Assembly: GCA_039679385.1 (NCBI GenBank)
Contig: JBDKVB010000073.1
Coordinates: 81,539-129,305, forward strand
From: Armatimonadia bacterium
GTDB taxonomy: Bacteria; Armatimonadota; Zipacnadia; Zipacnadales; JABUFB01
Direction: 5' to 3'
Length of the DNA: 47,767 nucleotides
The notes beneath the pieces were generated by a model, which did not search any database, was not told the origin of the DNA, and saw nothing but the letters and a program-made list of their open reading frames with translations. Of this stretch, positions 8,519 through 16,580 are shown in pieces. Position numbers and translations under genes: made by a program. How positions within the stretch are numbered: the stretch's first letter is position 1; every line of letters starts with the position of its first letter.

Positions 8519-10812
8519 ACCAGTCCGGCCTTACTAAGCCACGCCCGGTACTGCTCAAGCTCGAAGGGTGGATTCCCGGCAAGGTAGTGGCTGAGGCTCT
8601 TGCCGCTCTCCGTCTCCCACTCAATCACGTACATCCTCTTCCACGAGGCCGAGAAGGGCACGCGACCCAGATTAGTGGTAGCATCCGCCGGGGCCACTCC
8701 CTCGCCCTGGGCCATTACCTCGTCAGTATCCACATCGCGCACTCGCCACTTCAGCCGCAGGTCTTCCCGGCCGTCATTGCAGGCGACGACGTCCTGTCCC
8801 CAGTTGCCAGGTTCCCGCAGGGCCACCAACAGCGGCTCCTGTGCCCGCTTGATGAACCCGTAGGCGAGCTTCTTCACGAAGTAGTAGTCGACGATGGCAT
8901 CGGAGAACTGCGGCCACCCGTCGATCAGGTTCCACCACAAGATGCCCGTGCGGCGCCACTTGGCACAGCGGAACATCTCGATGAAGAACTTCTTCGCCTC
9001 AGCTTGCGAGGCCTGACTGGCGAAGGCGAAGTCGTCGAGGTTGTCCGGCACCGTCCCGAACAGCTCGCGAATCTGCTTGGCCATGAGCTCGATCCGGTAT
9101 TCGTACTGGTTGACGCCAGGGACTGGGTTGCTGGCGTGCAGCAGCCATTCCTCGTTGTTCTGATAGGGCCACACCTTCTCCGGCGAGATGAAGCGGCGAA
9201 GGGACTCCGGCGCGGGGCAGCCGTGATAGCCCATCTCGCTGGCGAAGTGACACAGCGACCGCGTGTAGAAGTTGCTCTTGTAGTAGTCCCGGGGCCCCCA
9301 GAGATGGTTCTCGGACAGGTACTCGGAGGGCTGCTTGACGGCCTCCTCGTCGATGTAGGGCGAGCTCCCCAGATAGGGCCGCGTTCCATCCTCCTCAGCC
9401 ACCACCTGGGGCAGCACCTTCCGCGTGAGGACGTTCGTGTTCGGGTCAATCCCCAGGCCCTTGTAGAAGGCGTCGCACTCGTTATCGCCCGACCACAGCG
9501 CAATGCAGGGGTGCTGGCGCAGCCGCTGCACGACCTTCCGGGCCTCCTGCTCCAGTCGCTTCTGAAACTCGGCGTCCTGCGGGTACAGAGTGCAGGCAAG
9601 GGCGAAGTCCTGCCAGATCAGAATCCCCTTGCGATCGCAGATCTCGTAGAACAGGTCATCCTCATACACGTTGCCACCCCAGCAACGGATCATGTTGCAG
9701 CGCAGGTCCTCGGCCATCTCCAGCATCTGCGGGATACGCTGCGCATCGCGGGAGTGGTAGGCATCCGCAGGCACCCAGTTGCTGCCTTTGGCGAAGAGCT
9801 TCTCACCGTTCACGCGGAAGCAGAACTCACCGCGCCCGAGTTCATCCGTGGTGCTGGTGCGATCCAGCGCCACCTTCCGTAGCCCGTGCTCGAACTGCAT
9901 CTGGTCGATCTGCACACCGTTCTTGTACATCGTCGCGGTAACGGTATACAGGTTCGCCTCTCCCCGACCGGCGGGCCACCACAGCTTCGCCTTGCTGACA
10001 TGGGCATGCATCCGGCCGGCCTGGAACAGCATTCGCGACCGCGCCTGGAACTCCGAATCCCCACAAACGCCCTGGAGGGCGATCTCGTACACGTCCTCCG
10101 GCTTCCCGATGGTCTTCGCGTCATAGCACAGCAGCAGGTCGGCACTGCTGTGGGCCGTCGATACGGACTGCGTCTGGAGGTACACGCGCTCTAGCCTCTC
10201 AACCGGACGCAACTGCAGCCGCACCGGACGCCACAGCCCCGCTGAGATCGCCCGGGGCATGATGTCCCAACCATACATATGCGGGGCCTTGCGCACATAC
10301 AGCGAGTCGTAGTTGCTGCCCAGAGCGCGCAGATGCGGAGGATAGTCGTACTTGCGTGCCTCCTCGAGGGCCGGACGCAGATGCACGAAGACCTCGTTGT
10401 CCTCCTTGAGCTTGCCGCCAACCGGGAACACATGCTCAACCAGCATGTTGTCGCACTCGCCGATCAGCTCGCCATTGAGGTAGATCTCGGCGAAGCAGTC
10501 GACGCCCTCGAAGACCAGTTCGGCGTCCATACCCTCCACCTCGGACGCCTTGAAGCGACGCCAGTACCACACGTGAGCCGTCTCATAGCGAAACAGCTTC
10601 GCCATGTTCATCCCATAGAAGGGTTCTTCGATGATGCCGTTGGCCTGTAGGTCCAGCTCGAAGTTGCCGGGCACCTGAGCGCGAAGCTCCTGGAGACCGG
10701 CGGCCTGCAGCTCCTCCTGGCATCGATACTGGCCCTGGGGTTCTCCTTCGACGTAGGCAAAGGACCACTCACCGCACAAGTCCACCTCGGGTTGCTCTCT
10801 GCGGAAACGCAT
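8515..10812 (-). CDS. GH2 family glycoside hydrolase, beta-mannosidase-like (shorter form)
   Basis: A 765-residue GH2 enzyme. The start at 10812 (MRFRREQPEVDLCGEW) follows GAAGGAG by 9 bases; an 88-codon upstream extension is antisense to the intergenic region and rejected. Order: sugar-binding jelly-roll domain (about 10-190), Ig-like domain (about 200-310), TIM barrel with acid/base E445 in SGDNECD and nucleophile E526 in SEMGYHG, then a C-terminal Ig-like part. The architecture and QVPGNFE/WYWRRF segments place it near the beta-mannosidases, but the catalytic blocks differ from the canonical NGNNE and SEFGFQ seen in the second GH2 gene here. No signal peptide. It is divergent from the GH43-like gene, suggesting shared control. 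Specificity uncertain. Confidence 0.85.
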   Translation of the reverse strand: MRFRREQPEVDLCGEWSFAYVEGEPQGQYRCQEELQAAGLQELRAQVPGNFELDLQANGIIEEPFYGMNMAKLFRYETAHVWYWRRFKASEVEGMDAELVFEGVDCFAEIYLNGELIGECDNMLVEHVFPVGGKLKEDNEVFVHLRPALEEARKYDYPPHLRALGSNYDSLYVRKAPHMYGWDIMPRAISAGLWRPVRLQLRPVERLERVYLQTQSVSTAHSSADLLLCYDAKTIGKPEDVYEIALQGVCGDSEFQARSRMLFQAGRMHAHVSKAKLWWPAGRGEANLYTVTATMYKNGVQIDQMQFEHGLRKVALDRTSTTDELGRGEFCFRVNGEKLFAKGSNWVPADAYHSRDAQRIPQMLEMAEDLRCNMIRCWGGNVYEDDLFYEICDRKGILIWQDFALACTLYPQDAEFQKRLEQEARKVVQRLRQHPCIALWSGDNECDAFYKGLGIDPNTNVLTRKVLPQVVAEEDGTRPYLGSSPYIDEEAVKQPSEYLSENHLWGPRDYYKSNFYTRSLCHFASEMGYHGCPAPESLRRFISPEKVWPYQNNEEWLLHASNPVPGVNQYEYRIELMAKQIRELFGTVPDNLDDFAFASQASQAEAKKFFIEMFRCAKWRRTGILWWNLIDGWPQFSDAIVDYYFVKKLAYGFIKRAQEPLLVALREPGNWGQDVVACNDGREDLRLKWRVRDVDTDEVMAQGEGVAPADATTNLGRVPFSASWKRMYVIEWETESGKSLSHYLAGNPPFELEQYRAWLSKAGLV

Positions 10813-11036
10813 ACTGATGACTCCTTCGCTGTACCGGGCTGCTCCACGCAGCTTTGCCTGTGCCGCGTGTCCGGGCTGTGCATCCTCACATGCCCGCGCC
10901 ACTTCCCGTCTCAAGGTCAACAGACCTTCGCTAGTTGCGCTCGCTGCGAGGTACAAGCCCTTTGGAAGGCGAACCGGTCCCGAGTGAGCGGCAGACATCG
11001 ACGGAAGGTCTGCAGGCCCACGCAGGAGGTCACCAT

Positions 11037-11987
11037 ATGCCAACACAGCGCTTCGACAGTTTCCGACCCGGAGCAATCTGGCCCGATACCGACGGCGCTC
11101 ACATCAATGCCCACGGCGGCGGACTGCTCTGGGATCAGGGCACCTACTACTGGTTCGGCGAGCACAAGATCGCGGGCCCGGAGGGCAACCGGGCCATGGT
11201 CGGCGTGTCCTGCTACTCCTCGCAGGACCTGTACAACTGGGACAACCGTGGGATCGTCCTGCCGGTGGTCGAGGACGATGAGGATCATGACCTCGTGCGA
11301 GGCTGCGTGATTGAGCGGCCCAAGGTCGTCCACAATGCGCGCACGGGCAAGTACGTTCTCTGGTTTCACCTTGAGCTGCGAGGACAGGGCTACAGCGCAG
11401 CTCGCACCGGTGTGGCGGTCGCCGATAGCCCTCTGGGACCCTACGAATACCAGGGGAGCTTCCGGCCCGATGACCACATGTCCCGCGACATGACCCTCTT
11501 CGTCGATGACGACCAGACCGCCTATCTGCTCTGCGCCTCCGAGGACAACCAGACCCTCCATATCTCGCAGCTTACCGACGACTACCAGCGTCCTGCCGGG
11601 CACTTCGAGCGCGTCTTCGTCGGTCGGTACATGGAGGCCCCGGCGATCTGTAAGTGTGAGGGGCGCTACTGGTTCATCGGCTCGGGCTGCACGGGCTGGA
11701 AGCCAAACACGGCTCGCTCGGCAGTCGCGTCCTCAATCTGGGGGCCCTGGGAAGAGCAGGGCAACCCTTGCGTAGGTCCTGACGCCGACCTGACCTTCCT
11801 GGCGCAGAGCACCTACCTGCTGCCCGTGCATGACCGCCCAGGCTGCTTCCTGTTCCTGGCCGATCAGTGGCATCCTGAGAACCCCATCGACGGCCGCTAC
11901 GTCTGGCTGCCGCTGGAGTTCATCGACGGCCGCCTGGTCGTGCGCTGGCGCGACCAATGGGACCTGAGCTTCTTCGATCAGCAGTAG
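11037..11987 (+). CDS. GH43-like glycoside hydrolase (five-bladed beta-propeller)
   Basis: A 316-residue protein. The ATG at 11037 has a near-perfect AGGAGGT (11024-11030) 6 bases upstream. The repeated blade-like sequence AHGGGLLWDQGTYYWFGEH, RGCVIERPKV, SRDMTLFVDDD and YMEAPAI is that of GH43 enzymes of the exo-galactanase-like group. Likely catalytic residues are an early Asp of the first blade, D151 (pKa-tuning Asp in RDMTLF) and E200 (general acid in MEAP). No carbohydrate-binding module and no signal peptide are present, so it probably trims imported oligosaccharides. It is divergent from the GH2 gene and ends 14 bases before a strong hairpin. Galactosidase or arabinosidase activity cannot be told apart from sequence. 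Confidence 0.82.
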   Translation: MPTQRFDSFRPGAIWPDTDGAHINAHGGGLLWDQGTYYWFGEHKIAGPEGNRAMVGVSCYSSQDLYNWDNRGIVLPVVEDDEDHDLVRGCVIERPKVVHNARTGKYVLWFHLELRGQGYSAARTGVAVADSPLGPYEYQGSFRPDDHMSRDMTLFVDDDQTAYLLCASEDNQTLHISQLTDDYQRPAGHFERVFVGRYMEAPAICKCEGRYWFIGSGCTGWKPNTARSAVASSIWGPWEEQGNPCVGPDADLTFLAQSTYLLPVHDRPGCFLFLADQWHPENPIDGRYVWLPLEFIDGRLVVRWRDQWDLSFFDQQ

Positions 11988-12001
11988 CGTCTCGATACAG
12001 A

Positions 12002-12035
12002 ACGACCTCCGCTCTCACAAGGGAGCGGAGGTCGT
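12002..12035. terminator. Bidirectional hairpin terminator between convergent genes
   Basis: ACGACCTCCGCTC (12002-12014) pairs perfectly with GAGCGGAGGTCGT (12023-12035), a 13-bp stem with an 8-base loop. It sits between the GH43 stop (11987) and the sulfatase stop (12074). There is no T tract on either side, so it may act with other factors or as a 3'-end stabiliser. Confidence 0.75.
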
Positions 12036-12073
12036 AGGGTCTCCTCCGTATTGCCAGTCGCCTCGATCCCCGC

Positions 12074-13549
12074 CTAGTCGCCAGGCTCCAGACCAAGACG
12101 TTCGTACTGTTCCGCCGGTGCATCGTTCTCGCGCATCAGCCGCGCCATGTGCTCACACATCCTCGCTTCCACCTCGGGGTCGTCGATCGGCGTCTCCTGC
12201 AACGGGTCCTTCTCCAGGTCGAACAGCATCGTGCCGAACTGGTGCGAGTTGAGCCAGGACCGCGCTTTGATCTTCATCGTGCGGCAGCCCTTCGTGAACT
12301 CGAAGGGCTCCTGAAGCCCGATGTCCTGCAACTCGTCCACGCCGAAGCAGGTACGCATGTGCGTCGGCATCAGCGTGTACTCGTACAGGGGCTGGTTCCC
12401 CGGATCGGCCGCAGCCCGCATGTACACGTACCGGCCGTCGGTGCAGTTCACATGCCCACCGAAGAGGCCATATAGCCCGGCTTCGCGGACGGGGGTATCC
12501 CTGGCAACGGTATCCGCAAGGCACTTGCCCTGCATGTCCGCCGGAATCTCCTGCCCGAGGAACTCCAGCACTGTCGGAGCCAGGTCAATGGTCTGCACGA
12601 GGCTCTGTCGACGCTCGTCCTTCACCCGGCAACGTGGATCCCAGATGAACAGCGGCGTATGGGCCACCTCATTGTAGAAGGGCTGCGAGCACTTCGCCCA
12701 CCAGTCGTGCTCGCCCAGCAGGAACCCGTGGTCGGTGTTTACGATCAGCAGCGTGTCGTCCCACAGGTTCATCTCGTCCATCATGTCCAGAACGCGTCCC
12801 AGGTAGTAGTCACACATGCTGTGCAGCGCGGCGCTCTGATAGCGCATGTGCTGGACTGCCTCGGGGCTCTGGTTGACACGCTGGTAGGGCGGCCAGTCCC
12901 AATGCGGGCCCTTGTAGTCGTGCGGGTAGAGGTCCTTGAACCGCTGCGGGCTGAAGTAAGGCTCGTGGGGATCGAAGGTCTCCAGGTGCAGGAACCAGTT
13001 GTCCTCCCCGTGGTTTGTCCGCAGGAACTCCTCTCCCATGCGGAAGGTCGTCGGCTGCGGCTGGTTCTCCTCCTGCTCCATATAGGACCGGTTCACCCAG
13101 TCCTGACGCATCCACGGGCCCTTGCGGTGGAGGTTGTTGTCACTCTCCGGAAGCTCCTTGAGCCGCAGGTCGCACTTCCAGGGGTCGCCCTCCTGTCCGC
13201 GAGAGTTCTCCCAACTGCTGTACTTGGTGTGGTAGTCGCAGCCGCCCTCCTCGAAGTAGTGGTAGTGGTCGGTGATGAGGTGGCTGCAGACCCCCTTCGC
13301 GCGCAGGATCGCGGGCATCGAGTCATCGAAAGGCTCCAGGGGACCCCAACTGCGGTGCAGGAAGTTCAGACGTCCGGTGTGCAGCTCCCTTCGCGCCGGC
13401 ATGCAGGGCATGCTGCCCACATAGCTGCGGTCAAAGGTGACCGTGTGCTCGGCCAGCCGCTGGAAGTTGGGCGTATGGACCCAGTCGCAACCGTAGGGCG
13501 ACAACATACGGCGATTGAGCGAATCGAACATCAGCATGATGGCTCGCAT
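12074..13549 (-). CDS. Sulfatase, cytoplasmic, CMPAR type (paralogue of the first)
   Basis: A 491-residue sulfatase starting directly with the core strand MRAIMLMFDSLNRR (metal-binding D9); a GGGGG stretch lies a few bases upstream of the ATG at 13549. The formylglycine site is C49 in MPCMPARR. Later NTDHGFLLGEHDWW carries the second metal-site Asp and His. It shares HTGR, SWGPLE and TDHYH blocks with the 924-2426 enzyme, so the pair arose by duplication and may cut different sulfate positions. No signal peptide. It follows the secreted GH36-like gene by 64 bases on the same strand, and its stop faces the GH43 gene across a hairpin. Substrate not determinable. Confidence 0.9.
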   Translation of the reverse strand: MRAIMLMFDSLNRRMLSPYGCDWVHTPNFQRLAEHTVTFDRSYVGSMPCMPARRELHTGRLNFLHRSWGPLEPFDDSMPAILRAKGVCSHLITDHYHYFEEGGCDYHTKYSSWENSRGQEGDPWKCDLRLKELPESDNNLHRKGPWMRQDWVNRSYMEQEENQPQPTTFRMGEEFLRTNHGEDNWFLHLETFDPHEPYFSPQRFKDLYPHDYKGPHWDWPPYQRVNQSPEAVQHMRYQSAALHSMCDYYLGRVLDMMDEMNLWDDTLLIVNTDHGFLLGEHDWWAKCSQPFYNEVAHTPLFIWDPRCRVKDERRQSLVQTIDLAPTVLEFLGQEIPADMQGKCLADTVARDTPVREAGLYGLFGGHVNCTDGRYVYMRAAADPGNQPLYEYTLMPTHMRTCFGVDELQDIGLQEPFEFTKGCRTMKIKARSWLNSHQFGTMLFDLEKDPLQETPIDDPEVEARMCEHMARLMRENDAPAEQYERLGLEPGD

Positions 13550-13592
13550 TGGGTACCCCCTGAGTTCCTTTTCGGATGGTGCCGTCTGGACA

Positions 13593-13606
13593 CGAGGCCC
13601 TTGGGC
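13593..13606. other. Small intercistronic inverted repeat
   Basis: AGGCCC (13593-13598) and GGGCCT (13601-13606) are separated by 2 bases, giving a stem of about 5 bp with a 4-base loop in the gap between the GH36-like and sulfatase genes. It may be an RNA-processing hairpin or chance. Confidence 0.2.
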
Positions 13607-13613
13607 CTGAACC

Positions 13614-16397
13614 TCAATCCTTGGCGAAACGCAGCGTCCAGCGCATATCGCCGTCGGCCTGCGGCACGACCTCGACCGTCAGCAGTTCTCCCTGCGTGGC
13701 CACCTTCGTGTTCAGGCCGCCAACCTGGGCATCGGCCAGGCGGTACGCCGGTGGCAGGTACACCCGAAGCTGGTACGGATCGCCTTCGACGACCTTCGAG
13801 GTCCCACTCAAAGCCTTCGCAGCCGGGTCCCAGCGCAAGTCGAGGATATCGTAGGCCATCTGGCGTAAGTGGCGGCTGGTGGAGACCAGCACCGGGCGGT
13901 CCTCCCGCGGTACGATCGAGTACACTTCGCAGTCCGGTGCCTGAAGCGTGCGAGTGAAGCCGCCCTTCACAGTGCCGAGGAAGCGCTGACCCCAGAACTC
14001 ATAGACGAGGTACTCGCGGTCCGGCTGCAGTCCCAGGTCAGCGAACCTCACTTCCTGCGTCACAGGTGTTCCCGAGTGGTCCATGTCCACGTTGAACAGT
14101 CCCACCACGTTCCACGTACCGAAGGGCCGCTCGACTCTCAGGTTCCACAATCGCGCCGGGCAGTGCTCGAAGACATCCACCGCGGTCGCTGTGTCGGCCG
14201 TTGTCGGTGAGACCCGTCGGATCATGTCCAGCCGGTCCTGCGGGATCTCCTCGTCGGTGAAGGGCTCGGCCAGGTGCACGAGGTTGCCCGCGATGGAGCA
14301 AAAGGACGCATGGACCTTCGCCTGGTTGTAGCTGTACAGGCCGCCCACATACACGTGGTAGGAGTCCGGGCTGTTCCACCACACCCGACCGTTGTAGAAG
14401 TACCGGCCGCTGATCTGGCGCGGCAGTCCCTGGATGAAGGTGCAGGAGCCGCCGTAGTACCCCTGATCGCTGTCCGCACCGATATGGATGACGTCGACCC
14501 GATCGTAGTTGATCCCGACCACGTTCATCCAGATGAAGGCGTAGCCACCCCCAGGGTGCTTCCGTACCAGGTCTCGCCAGATGCCCGTCCCGGTTCGATA
14601 GGTGTCGGCAGAGGTCATGGAGGGGTCATACTGGCCCGGTAGCTTTCGCCACTGGTCGGTGAAGTCCCAACTGTACTGCACGATGCTCTGGGGATCGGCG
14701 AAGGCCGGTTCGGCCCGCTGTCGCTCCAGGGCCTGCGTCGCCGGGTTCGAGAAATCCACGCGCCCATCTGCAAAGCACTCAGGATGGTCCTTCGCGATGG
14801 CCTGCGCCTCTGGGAAGAAGGCGTCCGGTGCACCATAGCGGCGCACGAGCGGAGTCCGGGCTCCCTTCAGCCGTAGGCCGGCCGGGCGCACATACCCGTA
14901 CTTGCCAAGCCCCAGCTCCGAAACCTTGCGCTGATTGGCCTGCCGCCACGCCGGGTCCCACAGCGGCAGGTCATACTTGTCGCGGTCGAACTTGTACGGG
15001 AACCCCTTCACGACCGAGGAGCCCCAGCTATTCCAGGTGGTGAACAACGACAGATACTCGGGCACGTAAGGATCGATCGGGTGCTGCCTCCGCAGGTCAA
15101 TGCCGTTGGCGCGGGCGATCAGGTCGCCGAAGCGCTCCAGGCAGTCGGTCCCGCGTCGTCCGAAGGCCAGCAGCGTCCGCTCACCCTCGATGCGGCCCTC
15201 GGGCGGCAAGACGATCCCTTCATAGTCGCTGTAGGCCGCCAAACGGATCGAGGCATCGCTCCTCGGGGTGACCAGGAACCTGCCCAGGCCCTTGTTGTTC
15301 GTGAGGCTGCCCGCGACGACGGCCCTCCCTGCTTCGGCGCTTCGAGCCGCTGTGTACCACCAGCAGTTGAACTCGCTCAGGTCGGCCCCACTCAGACTCG
15401 TATACGGCTGCCCGTTGGATTTCGCATCGCCGATGATGCGCCAATCGGCCACACGCCCCCCGAGCGTGACTGACGGTGACACGAAGGGTGCGATACGATA
15501 CACCGTCAAGGGCTTGCCGGAGCGGTTCACCAGGTCCACTCGCACCACAACTTCCTCCCGATCACGCCCGAAGAGTAGGGTGTAGTCGAGATCGAGCTCG
15601 CCCGCCTTGCGGTACTTCAGGACCACGCCGGTGAAGTCCCCCAGGGCATCCGAGACCTGCTCCCTCACCTCGCACGTCACGGCGTACTGCGACAAGTCGA
15701 CCGGCAGCCCACCGAGACCAAACACGGGCGACAGGCTCTCTGCCCGGCAGGCGCCATCAGCCGTCTCCACCGTCCAGTGTCCGCTCGCGGGATCCACGCC
15801 GGCCTTCAGGGAAGCGGTCTCGACGCGTGTGTGAGCTCCAGTAGACGGGCCTTGTGGCGTCTCGCGCTCAGGGTCACCGAACAGCGCATAGGCGACTTGC
15901 GTGTAGGGCGCACGCCGAGCACCCTCGACCTGCATCTTCTGAACGAGGAGGTGTCGCAGTAGGCCCGCCTTCTCATCCACGACGCGGTTCAGGTGCCGCA
16001 GACGCAGGCCGAATACTCCCGGACGGACGGGCAGCTCCACGCGGTACTGCGCGAAACCAGAGGAAACGATCGCCACCGTCGCGACCTGCCGCGACTCACC
16101 TTCCGGCCCAATCACCTCCACCGCCAACTGCGGCGGGATGTCCAGCAAGGTCTTGCCTTGTGCGGTCAGGACCAGCGTCACCTGCGGCCCGGTCGCAAGG
16201 AACCAGTCGCCAAGGACACCTTCGGTCCAGAAGCTGAAGGAACCCGCAGTGGTGATGTTGCCCAGCTCGCGGACGCGAGCTTCCTGTGGGGTCACCGTCA
16301 CAGTCTCGGCGGCCGGCTCTTGCGCCCATAGGGGGAGACCGAACAGAACCACCAACACGCAGACGAGACAGGGGCAACGGTATCTGAAGGAGCTCAT
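13614..16397 (-). CDS. Secreted GH36/raffinose-synthase-like glycosidase (clan GH-D, tentative)
   Basis: A 927-residue exported protein with a Sec signal peptide (about 1-26, cleavage near LWAQ). A beta-rich N-terminal half (about 40-460) is followed by a TIM-barrel-like region beginning FTTWNSWGSS (about 485), a typical start of the GH36/Sip1 barrel. In the barrel, YSWDFTDQW supplies D578 at the nucleophile position, and VDVIHIGADSD supplies D642 near the expected acid/base. A C-terminal beta sandwich (about 760-927) completes the order known for GH36. Alpha-galactosidase or related activity is inferred, but overall resemblance is distant, so the specificity and even the family are uncertain. 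It lies just after the peptidase gene and before a sulfatase on the same strand. Confidence 0.55.
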   Translation of the reverse strand: MSSFRYRCPCLVCVLVVLFGLPLWAQEPAAETVTVTPQEARVRELGNITTAGSFSFWTEGVLGDWFLATGPQVTLVLTAQGKTLLDIPPQLAVEVIGPEGESRQVATVAIVSSGFAQYRVELPVRPGVFGLRLRHLNRVVDEKAGLLRHLLVQKMQVEGARRAPYTQVAYALFGDPERETPQGPSTGAHTRVETASLKAGVDPASGHWTVETADGACRAESLSPVFGLGGLPVDLSQYAVTCEVREQVSDALGDFTGVVLKYRKAGELDLDYTLLFGRDREEVVVRVDLVNRSGKPLTVYRIAPFVSPSVTLGGRVADWRIIGDAKSNGQPYTSLSGADLSEFNCWWYTAARSAEAGRAVVAGSLTNNKGLGRFLVTPRSDASIRLAAYSDYEGIVLPPEGRIEGERTLLAFGRRGTDCLERFGDLIARANGIDLRRQHPIDPYVPEYLSLFTTWNSWGSSVVKGFPYKFDRDKYDLPLWDPAWRQANQRKVSELGLGKYGYVRPAGLRLKGARTPLVRRYGAPDAFFPEAQAIAKDHPECFADGRVDFSNPATQALERQRAEPAFADPQSIVQYSWDFTDQWRKLPGQYDPSMTSADTYRTGTGIWRDLVRKHPGGGYAFIWMNVVGINYDRVDVIHIGADSDQGYYGGSCTFIQGLPRQISGRYFYNGRVWWNSPDSYHVYVGGLYSYNQAKVHASFCSIAGNLVHLAEPFTDEEIPQDRLDMIRRVSPTTADTATAVDVFEHCPARLWNLRVERPFGTWNVVGLFNVDMDHSGTPVTQEVRFADLGLQPDREYLVYEFWGQRFLGTVKGGFTRTLQAPDCEVYSIVPREDRPVLVSTSRHLRQMAYDILDLRWDPAAKALSGTSKVVEGDPYQLRVYLPPAYRLADAQVGGLNTKVATQGELLTVEVVPQADGDMRWTLRFAKD

Positions 16398-16521
16398 GGG
16401 CCTACCTCACGCGTCCCTAGTGTTATGGATAGCACAGGTGTGGGACGATTTCGTCACCCGTCCTCGGCTCTCCTCTGACCGCCGAACCGACCGGCACAAC
16501 CGCGCCCCGTCAGAACGAACA

Positions 16522-16547
16522 CGGGCAGCCCGTTACTGGGCTGCCCG
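16522..16547 (-). terminator. Hairpin terminator after the metallopeptidase-like gene
   Basis: CGGGCAGCCC (16522-16531) pairs with GGGCTGCCCG (16538-16547): a perfect 10-bp GC-rich stem with a 6-base loop. It starts 34 bases beyond the stop at 16581 on the minus strand and separates that gene from the GH36-like gene. No run of T follows. Confidence 0.65.
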
Positions 16548-16580
16548 CGTTACTCACCTGTGCGTTGTCCTGAGACGAGC

